Source of the DNA: Microvirga solisilvae
GTDB lineage: Bacteria > Pseudomonadota > Alphaproteobacteria > Rhizobiales > Beijerinckiaceae
NCBI RefSeq assembly: GCF_022808595.1
Contig: NZ_JAKUCN010000002.1
Span: 310,001 to 374,000, forward strand
Direction: 5' to 3'
DNA: 64,000 bases
The notes under the pieces were generated by a model. It was not told where the DNA came from and searched no databases. It saw nothing but the letters and a program-made list of their open reading frames with translations. Both the position numbers and the translations under genes were made by a program. Shown one piece after another: positions 26,593 to 35,830 of the stretch (the first letter of the stretch is position 1; each line of letters begins with the position of its first letter).

Positions 26593-29500
26593 TTAATGTG
26601 CCTCGTCCCAGTTCTGCGCGGCACGGGCTTCCACGGCGAGCGGGACTTTCAGGGTCACTGCGGGGAAGGGGGCTTCCGTCATCACGCGGGAGATCACGGG
26701 CAGTGTTGCCTCCACCTCGTCGTCGGGCGCTTCGAATACCAATTCGTCGTGCACCTGAAGCAGCATGCGTGCGGAGAGGCGCTCGGCCTTGAGCGCCTCT
26801 TCCATGCGGATCATGGCGCGGCGGATAATGTCGGCGGCGGTGCCTTGGATTGGGGCGTTGATCGCCTGACGCTCCACGCCCGCGCGCTCGGACGGGTTCG
26901 ACGACTTGATCTGCGGGTAATGGCACACGCGCCCAAACAGCGTGGTGACGAAGCCTTTCTCCTTACAGAACCGCTTCGTCTCGTCCATGTAGTTGCGGAT
27001 GCCGGGGAACTGCTCGAAGTACTGCTTGATGAACGCGGAGGCTTCCGCGTTGCCGATGCCGAGGCGGTTGGCGAGGCCGAAAGCGGAGATGCCGTAGATG
27101 ATGCCGAAATTGATGGTCTTAGCCTGACGGCGCAGATCCGACGTCATCTGGTCGAGCGGCACGCCGAACATGGCCGACGCCGTTGCCGCGTGAATGTCGA
27201 CGCCATTCGCGAACGCTTCCTGTAATTGCGGAATGTCGGCGATGTGGGCGAGCAGGCGCAGCTCGATCTGGCTGTAATCCGCCGAGATGATCTTGTGTCC
27301 CTCGGGCGCGACGAAAGCCTTGCGGATCTTGCGGCCCGCTTCTGTCCGGATCGGGATGTTCTGCAGGTTGGGATCGGACGAGGAAAGACGTCCCGTGGTG
27401 GTGGCTGCAAGCGAGAAGGACGTATGCACCCGCTTGGTCTCAGGGTGCATGTGGTCCTGCAATGTATCCGTATAGGTCGATTTCAGTTTCGAGAGCTGAC
27501 GCCATTCGAGGATTTTCGCGGGCAGCTCATGACCGGCCTGCGCCAACTCGTCGAGGAGGGTCGCGGGCGTCGCCCATTGGCCGGACGGCGTTTTCTTCGC
27601 GCCGGGCAAGCCCATCTTGCCGAACAGAATGTCGCCGATCTGCTTCGGTGAACCGAGCGCGAATTTCTCGCCCGCCATCTCGTGGATCTCGTCTTCGAGA
27701 CGCGCAAGCGTCTGCGCGAAATCGCCTGAGAGGCGGCTCAGGATCTGCCGGTCCACGAGAATGCCGCGCATCTCCATGCGCGCGATCACATCGACGAGCG
27801 GACGCTCCAGCGTCTCATAGACGGTGGCGCGATGCTCCGCGACGAGGCGGGGTTTCAGAACCTGCCAGAGACGCAGCGTGACGTCGGCGTCTTCCGCCGC
27901 GTAGGCTGTCGCCTTGGAAATCTCCACCTTGTCGAAGGTCACCTTGTTGCGGCCTGTGCCGGCAACATCCGAGAAGCTGATCGGCGCGTGGCCGAGATGG
28001 CGCCGGGACAATTCGTCCATGCCGTGCGAGCCCTTGCCGGCATCGAGCACGTAGGAGATCAGCATCGTGTCGTCGATGGGACGCACATCGATGTTGTGGC
28101 GCTTGAACACGATCCAATCGTATTTCAGGTTCTGCCCGATCTTCAGAATCGATGCATCCTCCAGCATCGGACGGATCGCATCGAGCGCGTCGGTGACGGG
28201 GATCTGTCCCTTCACGAGACCGCCGCCGAAGAGATCGGATTCATCGCGGTGCTGCAGCGGCACATAACAGGCTTTGCCGGGCTCGAGCGCAAGAGAGAAG
28301 CCGACCATGTCCGCGCGGTTCGCATCGAGGTCGCTCGTCTCCGTGTCGACGGCGACATAACCCTGCGCGGTTGCCTGCGCGACCCATTCCTTCAGGCGCG
28401 CGAGATCCGTGATCGTCTCATAGGACGATGTGTCGATGGGAACGGATGCCGCTTCCGTCGCGCGCTTGCCCGCAAGCTGCGACGGCGTGCCGACGCCCTC
28501 AACAGGCTTGCGCGCAGCGCCCGTCTCCGGAAGATCCATGCCCGCGAAGGGATCGACATCGCCCGAAACCGCATCGCCCTTCTCGAAGAGCGGAGGTTCA
28601 GCCGCCGCCCCGGCAAATCCGCCGCTGCGCTCCCACTTGATCGCCTCGCCGCCCGGCATCAAGCGCGGGTCCGGCTCGATCGCGGCGGGATCAGCATCGT
28701 AGATTTCAGCGATGCGGCGCGTGAGCGTGCTGAACTCCATGGCTTTCAGGAAGCCGACGAGCGTCTTGGCATCGGGCTCGGGCATGCGCAGATCGTCGAG
28801 CGGCACGGGCACCGGCGCTTCGCAATCGAGCGTCACGAGCTTCTTGGAGAGGCGCGCGGCCTCCGCGTTGTTGATCAGCGTTTCGCGGCGCTTGGGCTGC
28901 TTGATCTCGTTCGCGCGCTCCAAGAGCGTCTCGAGATCGCCGTATTCCTTGATCAGCTGGGCTGCGGTCTTGAGACCGATGCCGGGCACGCCCGGCACAT
29001 TGTCGGAGGTGTCGCCCATGAGCGCGAGAACGTCGCCGATCTTTTCCGGCGGGATGCCCTCCCACTTCTCGGTGACGGCGGCTTCATCGAGATTACGCTC
29101 GGGGCGGTAGCCCGGCTTGCCCTTGGAGCCGGATTCGAAATCGTAGAAGCAGACCTTCGGGCCCACGAGCTGCATTAGATCCTTGTCGGAGGAGATGATG
29201 AGCACGTCCGCGCCGCGCGCCTTCGCCTGCTGCGTATAGGTGGCGATGAGATCGTCCGCTTCGTAGCGCTGCAACTCCACAGGCTCCAGGCCGAAGGCGC
29301 GGATCGCCTCGCGCATGAGTGGCATCTGCACCTTCAGGTCTTCCGGCGCGTCGGGGCGGTGGCCCTTGTAATCCTCGTAGAGTTCCTTGCGGAACGAGCC
29401 CTCGGACTTGTCGAGCACGATGGCGAGATGCGTGGGCTTCAATCCCGCTGCGCCGTCGCGCATGAATTGCAGCAGCTTGGTGACGAACAGGCGCACGGCC

Positions 29501-29640
29501 CCCGTCGGCATGCCGTCCGAGCTGCGGGTATTGTACTTCTGGTCCTGGTTCATGGACTGGAAGTAGGCCCGGAAGATGAAGGAGGAGCCGTCGACGAGGA
29601 AGATGTGGTCGCCGGCTTGGACGGGACGGGAGGAAGCCAT
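26593..29640 (-). CDS. polA: DNA polymerase I
   Basis: Processes Okazaki fragments and fills repair gaps. It has 1015 aa, longer than E. coli Pol I (928) mainly because of a linker between domains around residues 310-400. The N-terminal 5'-nuclease has VDGSSFIFRAYF and SSDKDLMQLV. The 3'-5' exonuclease keeps the metal-binding pair in VAVDTETSDLDANRADMVG, so proofreading is likely active. The polymerase domain carries motif A DYSQIELRLLAHI, motif B with GIIYGISAFGLA and motif C QVHDELVFE. The start is ATG 29640. The downstream GNAT gene follows closely. Confidence 0.97.
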   Translation of the reverse strand: MASSRPVQAGDHIFLVDGSSFIFRAYFQSMNQDQKYNTRSSDGMPTGAVRLFVTKLLQFMRDGAAGLKPTHLAIVLDKSEGSFRKELYEDYKGHRPDAPEDLKVQMPLMREAIRAFGLEPVELQRYEADDLIATYTQQAKARGADVLIISSDKDLMQLVGPKVCFYDFESGSKGKPGYRPERNLDEAAVTEKWEGIPPEKIGDVLALMGDTSDNVPGVPGIGLKTAAQLIKEYGDLETLLERANEIKQPKRRETLINNAEAARLSKKLVTLDCEAPVPVPLDDLRMPEPDAKTLVGFLKAMEFSTLTRRIAEIYDADPAAIEPDPRLMPGGEAIKWERSGGFAGAAAEPPLFEKGDAVSGDVDPFAGMDLPETGAARKPVEGVGTPSQLAGKRATEAASVPIDTSSYETITDLARLKEWVAQATAQGYVAVDTETSDLDANRADMVGFSLALEPGKACYVPLQHRDESDLFGGGLVKGQIPVTDALDAIRPMLEDASILKIGQNLKYDWIVFKRHNIDVRPIDDTMLISYVLDAGKGSHGMDELSRRHLGHAPISFSDVAGTGRNKVTFDKVEISKATAYAAEDADVTLRLWQVLKPRLVAEHRATVYETLERPLVDVIARMEMRGILVDRQILSRLSGDFAQTLARLEDEIHEMAGEKFALGSPKQIGDILFGKMGLPGAKKTPSGQWATPATLLDELAQAGHELPAKILEWRQLSKLKSTYTDTLQDHMHPETKRVHTSFSLAATTTGRLSSSDPNLQNIPIRTEAGRKIRKAFVAPEGHKIISADYSQIELRLLAHIADIPQLQEAFANGVDIHAATASAMFGVPLDQMTSDLRRQAKTINFGIIYGISAFGLANRLGIGNAEASAFIKQYFEQFPGIRNYMDETKRFCKEKGFVTTLFGRVCHYPQIKSSNPSERAGVERQAINAPIQGTAADIIRRAMIRMEEALKAERLSARMLLQVHDELVFEAPDDEVEATLPVISRVMTEAPFPAVTLKVPLAVEARAAQNWDEAH

Positions 29641-29716
29641 GGGTCTCGGAGCTTGAGAGAATTCGACCCGCTACAAATAGTGTTTTCAGGGCCCGATGGC
29701 TACGTCCACGGCTTCG

Positions 29717-30925
29717 TTATGCAGCCTTGAGGCGCGCCAAATCGAGATCGAGTTCCCTCAGCGCCTGCATCACCACACCCTCGGTGAGGAGATCCAGGGA
29801 GGATTCGACCACGTGGATGGCGGCGAGCGCCCGGAGTTCCGGAATGGTCTGCGATTCGAGGGCGGCCTCGAAGGAGGGGCGCAGCAGGTCCATGGCCCGG
29901 GTGCCGGGGCCGCAGATCACGATATGGTCGGGCTCCAGAGTCTGGATCAGGATGGCCACCGCATCGCCCAGAACCTCGCCGGCTTCCTGGAAGAGATGGA
30001 GCAGGGCGGGTTCGCCCGCGCGGGCCTGCTCGACGATGGTGCCCATGGCCTCCTCGCCCGGCAGCAGCAGGGTCGGGGCGGGGCGGTGGTCGATAAGCTG
30101 CGCGTCCCGGTGCAGGGCATAATCGGCAAGATAGGCCTCGATGCAGCCGCGCCCGCCGCAGCGGCATTGCGGTCCGCTCCGGCGCAGGCGCACATGGCCG
30201 AACTCGCTGCCGCCGAAGCGCGCGCCGCGATACAACTCGCCCTGGATGAGAAATCCCATGCCGACACCGTCGCCCACCATCAGGCAGGCGGTGCGGCCTG
30301 AGCGAAAATCGGGATTGAGCTGGGCGATGGCAAATGCCATGGCGCTGGCGTCATTCTCGATCAGCACCGGCTTACCGAGCCGTTCGCTTAAGCCTGACGC
30401 AAGGGGCAAGTCGCGGGTGCCTAGCACCGGGCTCCAGGCTACGACACCATCGCGGGTATCCACATAGCCCTGGCACGCAAGGCCGATGGCCTTCACGTTG
30501 GTTGCGCCGGTCTCGCTGGCGAAAGCGGTGATGGTCTGCGCCAGAACATCCATCAGCTCTTCGGCCCCGAGGCTGCGCAGGGGCCGCTCGATATGGCGGC
30601 TCGCCCGGTTGCGGCCGGCGCTATCCACGAGGCGCAGTTCGATGCGGTTGAAGCCGGTCCAGACGCCGATCACACAGCCGAGCGAATCGGCAAAGAACAG
30701 GCGTGTCTTGGGGCGGCCTCGGATGAGGCCTGGGCTCTGATCCGCCGCCTCGTCCGCCACCAGGATGCCCTCATCCAGCAGGCTCGCCGTCAGCTCCGAG
30801 ACGCTCGCCGGGCTCATGCCGATATGCTGGCCGATCTCCACCCGCGCCATGGGTCCTTCCCGGCGCAAAGCGTCCAGAAGGCGCCGCCGGGCGGTTTCGC
30901 GGGGGGAGAGGGACAATGTGGTCAT
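29717..30925 (-). CDS. ROK-family transcriptional regulator, probable xylose-operon repressor
   Basis: 402 aa: N-terminal winged helix-turn-helix (residues 12-60, ARVEIGQHIGMSPASVSELTASLLDEG) fused to a ROK sugar-kinase-like ligand domain. The ROK zinc motif CRCGGRGCIE is near residue 258, and the sugar-binding region VKAIGLACQGYVD is present. In this family the ligand is often the sugar handled by neighbouring genes. Here it is divergent from xylFHG, so a XylR-type xylose-responsive repressor is the best inference. A perfect 8-7-8 palindrome starts 8 nt upstream of its ATG and would give autoregulation as well as control of xylF. Confidence 0.9.
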   Translation of the reverse strand: MTTLSLSPRETARRRLLDALRREGPMARVEIGQHIGMSPASVSELTASLLDEGILVADEAADQSPGLIRGRPKTRLFFADSLGCVIGVWTGFNRIELRLVDSAGRNRASRHIERPLRSLGAEELMDVLAQTITAFASETGATNVKAIGLACQGYVDTRDGVVAWSPVLGTRDLPLASGLSERLGKPVLIENDASAMAFAIAQLNPDFRSGRTACLMVGDGVGMGFLIQGELYRGARFGGSEFGHVRLRRSGPQCRCGGRGCIEAYLADYALHRDAQLIDHRPAPTLLLPGEEAMGTIVEQARAGEPALLHLFQEAGEVLGDAVAILIQTLEPDHIVICGPGTRAMDLLRPSFEAALESQTIPELRALAAIHVVESSLDLLTEGVVMQALRELDLDLARLKAA

Positions 30926-30932
30926 GGCGCTT

Positions 30933-30955
30933 ATTTATTCACGCAACGAATAAAT
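30933..30955. promoter_or_regulatory. Palindromic operator between ROK regulator and xylF
   Basis: ATTTATTC-acgcaac-GAATAAAT: perfect 8-bp arms with a 7-nt spacer, immediately before the ROK gene's ATG (30925). The layout resembles XylR/NagC-type ROK operators (AT-rich arms, CG-containing centre). It is about 200 bp from the xylF start. Confidence 0.65.
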
Positions 30956-31004
30956 CACCGTGGGATAAAAAGGCTATCCGACCAAATAATGAGAGAGGGG
31001 CCGC

Positions 31005-31032
31005 TTGAACGCAAGGTTGAGTGGGATAATTA
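31005..31032 (+). promoter_or_regulatory. Candidate promoter of xylF
   Basis: TTGAAC (31005-31010), 16-nt spacer, TAATTA (31027-31032). It overlaps an imperfect palindrome GGGATAATTATTTCCC. Suggestive only. Confidence 0.3.
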
Positions 31033-31152
31033 TTTCCCCGCTCGAAATATAACGCATGGCAGCGTGAGCCAACGTTCGTTGATCCGCCAAGGAGAGACAG
31101 CCTGCCATAAGCACAGGGCCTTGCAGGGAATTCCGGGCCCAGGAGGAAATCT

Positions 31153-32199
31153 ATGTCGTTCAAGAAGCACGCTCTCATCAGCCTTGCCGCCTTGGCCCTT
31201 TCGACTTCTGCCGCCCTCGCGCAGGCCAAGGGTCCGGTCGTTGGCGTCAGCTGGTCGAACTTCCAGGAAGAGCGCTGGAAGACCGACGAAGCCGCCATCA
31301 AGGCTGCGGTCGAGAAGGCCGGCGGCACCTATGTGTCGGCCGACGCCCAGTCTTCGCCTGCCAAGCAGCTCACCGATATCGAAAGCCTGATCTCCCGCGG
31401 CGCCAAGGCGCTGATCATTCTGGCGCAGGACGCGGACGCCGTTCGCCCCGCCGTCGAGAAGGCCGTGGCTGAGGGCATCGCGGTCGTGGGCTATGACCGC
31501 CTCATCGAAATCCCGCAGGCCTTCTATCTCACCTTCGACAACGTCGAGGTGGGTCGTCTCCAGGCTCGTGAAGTGCTGAAGCTGAAGCCCGAGGGCAACT
31601 ATGCCTTCATCAAGGGCTCGGGTGCTGATCCGAATGCCAACTTCCTGTTCCAGGGCTCGATGGAAGTGCTGAAGCCCGCCATCGATTCCGGCAAGATCAA
31701 GAATGTCGGGGAGGCCTACACGGATGGCTGGCTCCCGGCCAACGCGCAGCGGAACATGGAGCAGTTCCTCACCAAGAACAACAACAAGATCGACGCCGTG
31801 ATCGCCGCCAATGACGGCACTGCCGGTGGCGCGATCGCAGCTCTGAGCGCACAGGGCCTCGCAGGCACCGTGCCGGTCTCCGGCCAGGACGCCGACAAGG
31901 CCGCTCTGAACCGCGTCGCGCTCGGCACGCAGACCGTGACCGTGTTCAAGGACGCTCGCGAACTCGGCCGCAACGCCGCCGAAATCGCGGTGCAGCTCGC
32001 CAGCGGCAAGAAGCTCGCCGATATCCAGGGCGCGAAGCCGTGGAACCTCGGCCCGAAGAAGCAGAACATGACTGCTCTCTTCCTCACCCCCGTGGCGATC
32101 ACGAAGGACAACCTCGATGTGGTCATCAAGGCCGGCTGGGCTTCCAAGGAAGTCGTCTGCCAGGGCGTGAAGGCCGGCTCGGTTGCAGCTTGCAACTAA
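31153..32199 (+). CDS. xylF: D-xylose ABC transporter substrate-binding protein
   Basis: Periplasmic binding protein of 348 aa with a Sec signal peptide ([20 protein letters not shown], cleavage near residue 23-24). The type I periplasmic-binding fold has XylF features: [41 protein letters not shown] and [14 protein letters not shown]. It delivers xylose (possibly other pentoses) to XylH/XylG. The start is ATG 31153 with AGGAGG 6 nt upstream. A strong hairpin lies right after the stop, before xylH, and probably gives the binding protein more transcript than the membrane parts. Confidence 0.94.
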   Translation: MSFKKHALISLAALALSTSAALAQAKGPVVGVSWSNFQEERWKTDEAAIKAAVEKAGGTYVSADAQSSPAKQLTDIESLISRGAKALIILAQDADAVRPAVEKAVAEGIAVVGYDRLIEIPQAFYLTFDNVEVGRLQAREVLKLKPEGNYAFIKGSGADPNANFLFQGSMEVLKPAIDSGKIKNVGEAYTDGWLPANAQRNMEQFLTKNNNKIDAVIAANDGTAGGAIAALSAQGLAGTVPVSGQDADKAALNRVALGTQTVTVFKDARELGRNAAEIAVQLASGKKLADIQGAKPWNLGPKKQNMTALFLTPVAITKDNLDVVIKAGWASKEVVCQGVKAGSVAACN

Positions 32200-32220
32200 G
32201 ACAGCTTAGTCCTCGATCAG

Positions 32221-32256
32221 CCCTTCCCGGCAAGCCTGCCGGGAAGGGTCTTTCTC
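32221..32256 (+). terminator. Intercistronic hairpin/terminator between xylF and xylH
   Basis: Perfect 12-bp stem CCCTTCCCGGCA / TGCCGGGAAGGG (32221-32232, 32237-32248), 4-nt loop, then TCTTTCTC. It is a leaky terminator or RNA-stabilising hairpin inside the operon. Confidence 0.8.
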
Positions 32257-32282
32257 ATTGAACTTCTTTTTTGCGTGACGTC

Positions 32283-33581
32283 ATGAACGCACCTGTTGCC
32301 ACAACCGCGCCGCCGCCCAGCAGCACATCCGGCTCGCTTCTCTCGAAGCTCGAGATCGATGTACGCATGCTCGGCATGCTGGCGGCCCTCGCCGTGATCT
32401 GGCTCGGTTTCGATCTTCTCTCCGGCGGCGTTTTTCTGACGCCGCGCAATCTCTGGAATCTGTCGGTGCAGACCGCCTCGGTCGCCATCATGGCAACGGG
32501 CATGGTGCTCGTGATCGTGACCCGCAACATCGACCTGTCGGTCGGTGCGATCCTTGGCGTCACGGGCATGATCATCGGCGTCGCGCAGGTGCAGTGGCTG
32601 CCCGCCTATCTCGGGCTCGAGCACTGGCTCACCGCGCCGCTCGCGGTGCTGCTCGCCATCGCTGTCGGTGGAGCCATCGGTCTCTTCCAAGGCTGGCTCA
32701 TCGCCTATCTCGGCATTCCCTCCTTCATCGTCACGCTCGGCGGCCTGCTCGTGTGGCGTGGCGCGGCCTGGTGGGTCACGACCGGTCAGACCGTCGCGCC
32801 GATGGATACGCGCTTCAAGGCGTTCGGCGGCGGTGTCGAAGGCGCGCTCGGCGCGACCGCCACATGGGTGATCGCGGCCATTGCCTGCGGCCTCATCATC
32901 ATCGGGCTCGGGCTCTCGCGCCGCCGTCGCCTGCGCTTCGGCTTTCCTGTGCGTCCGGGCTGGGCCGATGCGGTGATCGCCTTCGTTGCCTGCGGCGCGG
33001 TGCTGGCGGCTGCCACCATCGCCAATTCCTATCCCATGCCCATGGGCACGGCCCGCGCCTGGGCCGAGGCTCGCGGCATCACATGGCCCGAAGGCGGATT
33101 GTTCATCCCGCAGGGCGTCGCGCTGCCGGTGCTGATCGCCGTGATCGTCGGTCTGGTGATGACCTTCATCGCTACACGCCGCCGCTTCGGCCGCTATGTC
33201 TTCGCCATCGGCGGCAATCCGGAAGCGGCTGAACTGTCAGGCATCAATACCCGCTGGACGCTGATGAAGGTGTTCGGCCTCATGGGTCTGCTCTGCGGCA
33301 TCTCCGCGTGCATTTCCACCGCGCGCCTGAATGCTGCCACCAACGCAGCCGGCACGCTCGACGAGCTTTACGTGATCGCCTCTGCCGTGATCGGGGGCAC
33401 GTCGCTTGCTGGCGGCATCGGCACGATTGCCGGTGCGATGCTCGGCGCGCTCGTCATGCAGTCGCTGCAATCAGGCATGGTGCTGCTCGGTGTCGATACG
33501 CCGCTCCAAAACATCGTCGTCGGCGCGGTTCTCGTGCTGGCGGTGTGGGTCGACGGTCTCTATCGCCGTCGCATCAAGTAA
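32283..33581 (+). CDS. xylH: Sugar (xylose) ABC transporter permease
   Basis: Inner-membrane permease of the BPD_transp_2 (RbsC/XylH) family, 432 aa with about 10-12 hydrophobic helices. The N-terminal segment NLWNLSVQTASVAIMATGMVLVIVTRNIDLSVG is the family hallmark, and the EAA-like cytoplasmic loop appears as FAIGGNPEAAELSGINTRW. The middle (about residues 200-275) has a poorly conserved loop with an Arg cluster (LSRRRRLRFGFP), typical of XylH being longer than RbsC. ATG 32283 is chosen over an upstream TTG. XylG follows 15 nt downstream. Confidence 0.92.
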   Translation: MNAPVATTAPPPSSTSGSLLSKLEIDVRMLGMLAALAVIWLGFDLLSGGVFLTPRNLWNLSVQTASVAIMATGMVLVIVTRNIDLSVGAILGVTGMIIGVAQVQWLPAYLGLEHWLTAPLAVLLAIAVGGAIGLFQGWLIAYLGIPSFIVTLGGLLVWRGAAWWVTTGQTVAPMDTRFKAFGGGVEGALGATATWVIAAIACGLIIIGLGLSRRRRLRFGFPVRPGWADAVIAFVACGAVLAAATIANSYPMPMGTARAWAEARGITWPEGGLFIPQGVALPVLIAVIVGLVMTFIATRRRFGRYVFAIGGNPEAAELSGINTRWTLMKVFGLMGLLCGISACISTARLNAATNAAGTLDELYVIASAVIGGTSLAGGIGTIAGAMLGALVMQSLQSGMVLLGVDTPLQNIVVGAVLVLAVWVDGLYRRRIK

Positions 33582-33596
33582 GAGAGGACGCGTATC

Positions 33597-34376
33597 ATGC
33601 ACAACAATGGAACGACGCCTCTCGTCGAGATGCGCAACATCTCCATCGCCTTCGGCGGCATCAAGGCCGTGGACGACGTGTCCATCGATCTGCGCCCCGG
33701 CGAAGTGGTGGGCCTGCTCGGCCACAATGGCGCTGGCAAGTCGACGCTGATCAAGATCCTCTCCGGCGCCTACAAGCCGGATGCGGGCGAGATCTATGTC
33801 AACGGCCAGCACGCGGATATTTCCACCCCGCGCGATGCCAAGAAGTTCGGCATCGAAACGATCTATCAGACGCTGGCGCTCGCCGATAACATCGATGCGG
33901 CGGGAAACATCTTCCTTGGCCGCGAGGTTCTGACGCCCTACGGCACGCTCGACGATGCGACGATGGAGTCGGAAACACGCAAGGTGATGGCGCGTCTCAA
34001 CCCACATTTCCGCCGTTTCAAGGAGCCGGTGAAAGCGCTCTCCGGCGGTCAGCGTCAATCGGTGGCGATTGCGCGCGCGATCTACTTCAATGCCCGAGTA
34101 CTGATCATGGACGAGCCGACAGCCGCACTCGGCCCCGCCGAGACGCAGCAGGTGGCCGATCTCGTGCTGCAGCTGAAGAAGGAAGGCATCGGCATCTTCC
34201 TCATCAGCCACGACATCCATGATGTGTTCGGCCTCGCCGACCGCGTGAGCGTGATGAAGAACGGCAAGCTCGTGGGATCCGCCAAGGTGCAGGACGTCAC
34301 GCAGGACGAAGTGCTCGGCATGATCATCCTCGGCAAATGCCCGCCCAGTGCAACGCCGGGACCGGGCGCGAGTTGA
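33597..34376 (+). CDS. xylG: Sugar ABC transporter ATP-binding protein, single-domain XylG/FrcA type
   Basis: ATPase energising the XylFH importer, 259 aa. Walker [15 protein letters not shown] (residues 39-52), signature [14 protein letters not shown], Walker [13 protein letters not shown] and the H-loop SHD are all present once. E. coli XylG/RbsA ATPases are about 500 aa with two tandem cassettes; this one has a single cassette and presumably homodimerises, like Sinorhizobium FrcA. The start is ATG 33597 with AGAGGA upstream. It is the last gene of the operon and no xylA/xylB follows. A palindromic repeat lies after the stop. Confidence 0.93.
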   Translation: MHNNGTTPLVEMRNISIAFGGIKAVDDVSIDLRPGEVVGLLGHNGAGKSTLIKILSGAYKPDAGEIYVNGQHADISTPRDAKKFGIETIYQTLALADNIDAAGNIFLGREVLTPYGTLDDATMESETRKVMARLNPHFRRFKEPVKALSGGQRQSVAIARAIYFNARVLIMDEPTAALGPAETQQVADLVLQLKKEGIGIFLISHDIHDVFGLADRVSVMKNGKLVGSAKVQDVTQDEVLGMIILGKCPPSATPGPGAS

Positions 34377-34384
34377 AGAAGGCG

Positions 34385-34420
34385 GTCATCCCGGGGCTGC
34401 ATAGCAGAACCCGGGACGAC
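34385..34420. repeat. Palindromic intergenic repeat (GTCATCCCGG type, copy 2)
   Basis: GTCATCCCGGG (34385-) pairs with CCCGGGACGAC (-34420) with one mismatch, and CTGC/GCAG extend the stem inward. It shares its outer arm with the longer element at 20941 and, like it, sits between two convergent genes, where it may also terminate transcription. Confidence 0.6.
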
Positions 34421-34427
34421 AGTCTGG

Positions 34428-35747
34428 TTAAGCCCTAGACCCCAGGGCGACTTGAGCGGAGGCTTCGGCTTCCGCTTCTTTTTTTCGGACCGAGTCCATC
34501 GTGTCCCGTCGCACGATCAGGCAGAGGATCACGAGCGGAATGCCGAGCGCCGCCGTTCCGGTAAACAGCAGCGGATAGCCATAAGCATCCACCACTGCGC
34601 CCGACGCGCCGCCGATCAGTTTTCCGGGCAAAGCATAGAGCGAGCTGAGCAGCGCGTATTGCGTGGCGGCGAAACCCGGCGATGTGAGGCCCGACATGTA
34701 GGCGACGAGCGCCGCGCCCGCGAAGCCTTGCGCGAAATTGTCGATGCTGATGGTAAGCGTGAGGCCCGTCAGCGTGGCGTTGCCGGCCGCGAGCCAGGAG
34801 AACATCGCATTCGATCCGGCGGCGATGCTCGCACCGATCAGCAGGCTCCACCAGAGGCCAATGCGCGTGAGCGCGAGGCCGCCGGCAAAGGCGCCGATGA
34901 TGCCGATCCACACGCCATAGAGCTTCGAGATATTGGCGATATCGGCCTTCGAGAATCCGAGATCGATATAGAGCGGGTTCGCCATGATGCCCGCCATGAA
35001 ATCGGGCAGGCGATAGCAGGCGATGAGCGCCAGGATCGGGATCAGCATCATCCGCTTGCGCTGGAAGAGATCGGCCAGCGGTTCGATGATGGCCTGCGCG
35101 AAGGGCATGTTCTTGCGCACCTGGAACTCGTCGATGCGTGGGGCGAGCATCGTGCCGATGAGGCCGACGAGCATAAGCGCCGCCATTGCGAGATAGGCGG
35201 AATGCCAGTTTACGATCTCGGCGATGTAGAGCGCGCCCGCGCCGGCGCAGATGAGGGCGAGGCGGTAGCCCAGCAGGAGGGCCGCCGCCATCATGCCCTG
35301 CCGCTCGGTAGGGGCGGCATCGATGCGCCAGCCGTCGATCACCACATCCTGCGTGGCCGAGAAGAAGGCGATCATCACGGCGGAAACGACGGTGAGCGGC
35401 AGGCTTACCTGCGGCCCCGTCAGCGCCATACCAATCAGACCAGCCATGACGCCGAGCTGCGCCAGCGCCATCCATCCGCGGCGGCGGCCGAGAAGACGCG
35501 CGAGCACCGGCACGTCATAGCGGTCGACGATGGGGGCCCAGAGAAACTTGAAGGAGTAGGCGAGGCCCACCCAGCTCATCAGGCCGATGACGGTGAGCGA
35601 GATGCCCGCCTCCCTGAGCCAGGTAGACAGCGTGCTGAACACGAGGAGGAAGGGAAGACCCGAGGAAAAGCCCAAGGGCAGCATGAGTGCGATGCGCCCA
35701 TCGGTCAGGACGTCTTTGAGGGACAGGCGGCGTTTGGCTTGGACCAT
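34428..35747 (-). CDS. ampG: AmpG-family MFS permease (muropeptide importer-like)
   Basis: Major facilitator of the AmpG/PAT family, 439 aa with 12 hydrophobic helices. Family landmarks are [24 protein letters not shown] near the N-terminus, [11 protein letters not shown] and [13 protein letters not shown] around residue 143, which in AmpG reads ATQDIVIDAYRI-like. AmpG imports GlcNAc-anhydroMurNAc peptides from the periplasm for cell-wall recycling. An amgK/murU pair elsewhere in this window could use the resulting MurNAc. The C-terminus is a hydrophilic Lys/Glu tail. It is not in an operon with its neighbours. Confidence 0.85.
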   Translation of the reverse strand: MVQAKRRLSLKDVLTDGRIALMLPLGFSSGLPFLLVFSTLSTWLREAGISLTVIGLMSWVGLAYSFKFLWAPIVDRYDVPVLARLLGRRRGWMALAQLGVMAGLIGMALTGPQVSLPLTVVSAVMIAFFSATQDVVIDGWRIDAAPTERQGMMAAALLLGYRLALICAGAGALYIAEIVNWHSAYLAMAALMLVGLIGTMLAPRIDEFQVRKNMPFAQAIIEPLADLFQRKRMMLIPILALIACYRLPDFMAGIMANPLYIDLGFSKADIANISKLYGVWIGIIGAFAGGLALTRIGLWWSLLIGASIAAGSNAMFSWLAAGNATLTGLTLTISIDNFAQGFAGAALVAYMSGLTSPGFAATQYALLSSLYALPGKLIGGASGAVVDAYGYPLLFTGTAALGIPLVILCLIVRRDTMDSVRKKEAEAEASAQVALGSRA

Positions 35748-35773
35748 GGCAGGCTCGATGAATGTTGCAGGCT

Positions 35774-35812
35774 CAAGAACCCCTTAGGGGCTTCAAGCCT
35801 GAAGCTGGCACC
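35774..35812 (-). terminator. Weak hairpins after the SGNH hydrolase gene
   Basis: Read on the minus strand, GCTTCA-GGCT-TGAAGC is followed by CCCC-TAA-GGGG and TTCTTG. Short stems and a poor T-tract make this a weak terminator candidate. Confidence 0.35.
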
Positions 35813-35830
35813 TGAGCCCTTGTAGAGATG

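Noticed and set aside
27832-29178. A 448-codon plus-strand frame
   Set aside because: Antisense to polA with no domain features.
34452-35825. A 457-codon plus-strand frame
   Set aside because: Antisense to the AmpG-like permease; composition (Arg/His/Glu) is that of a shadow.
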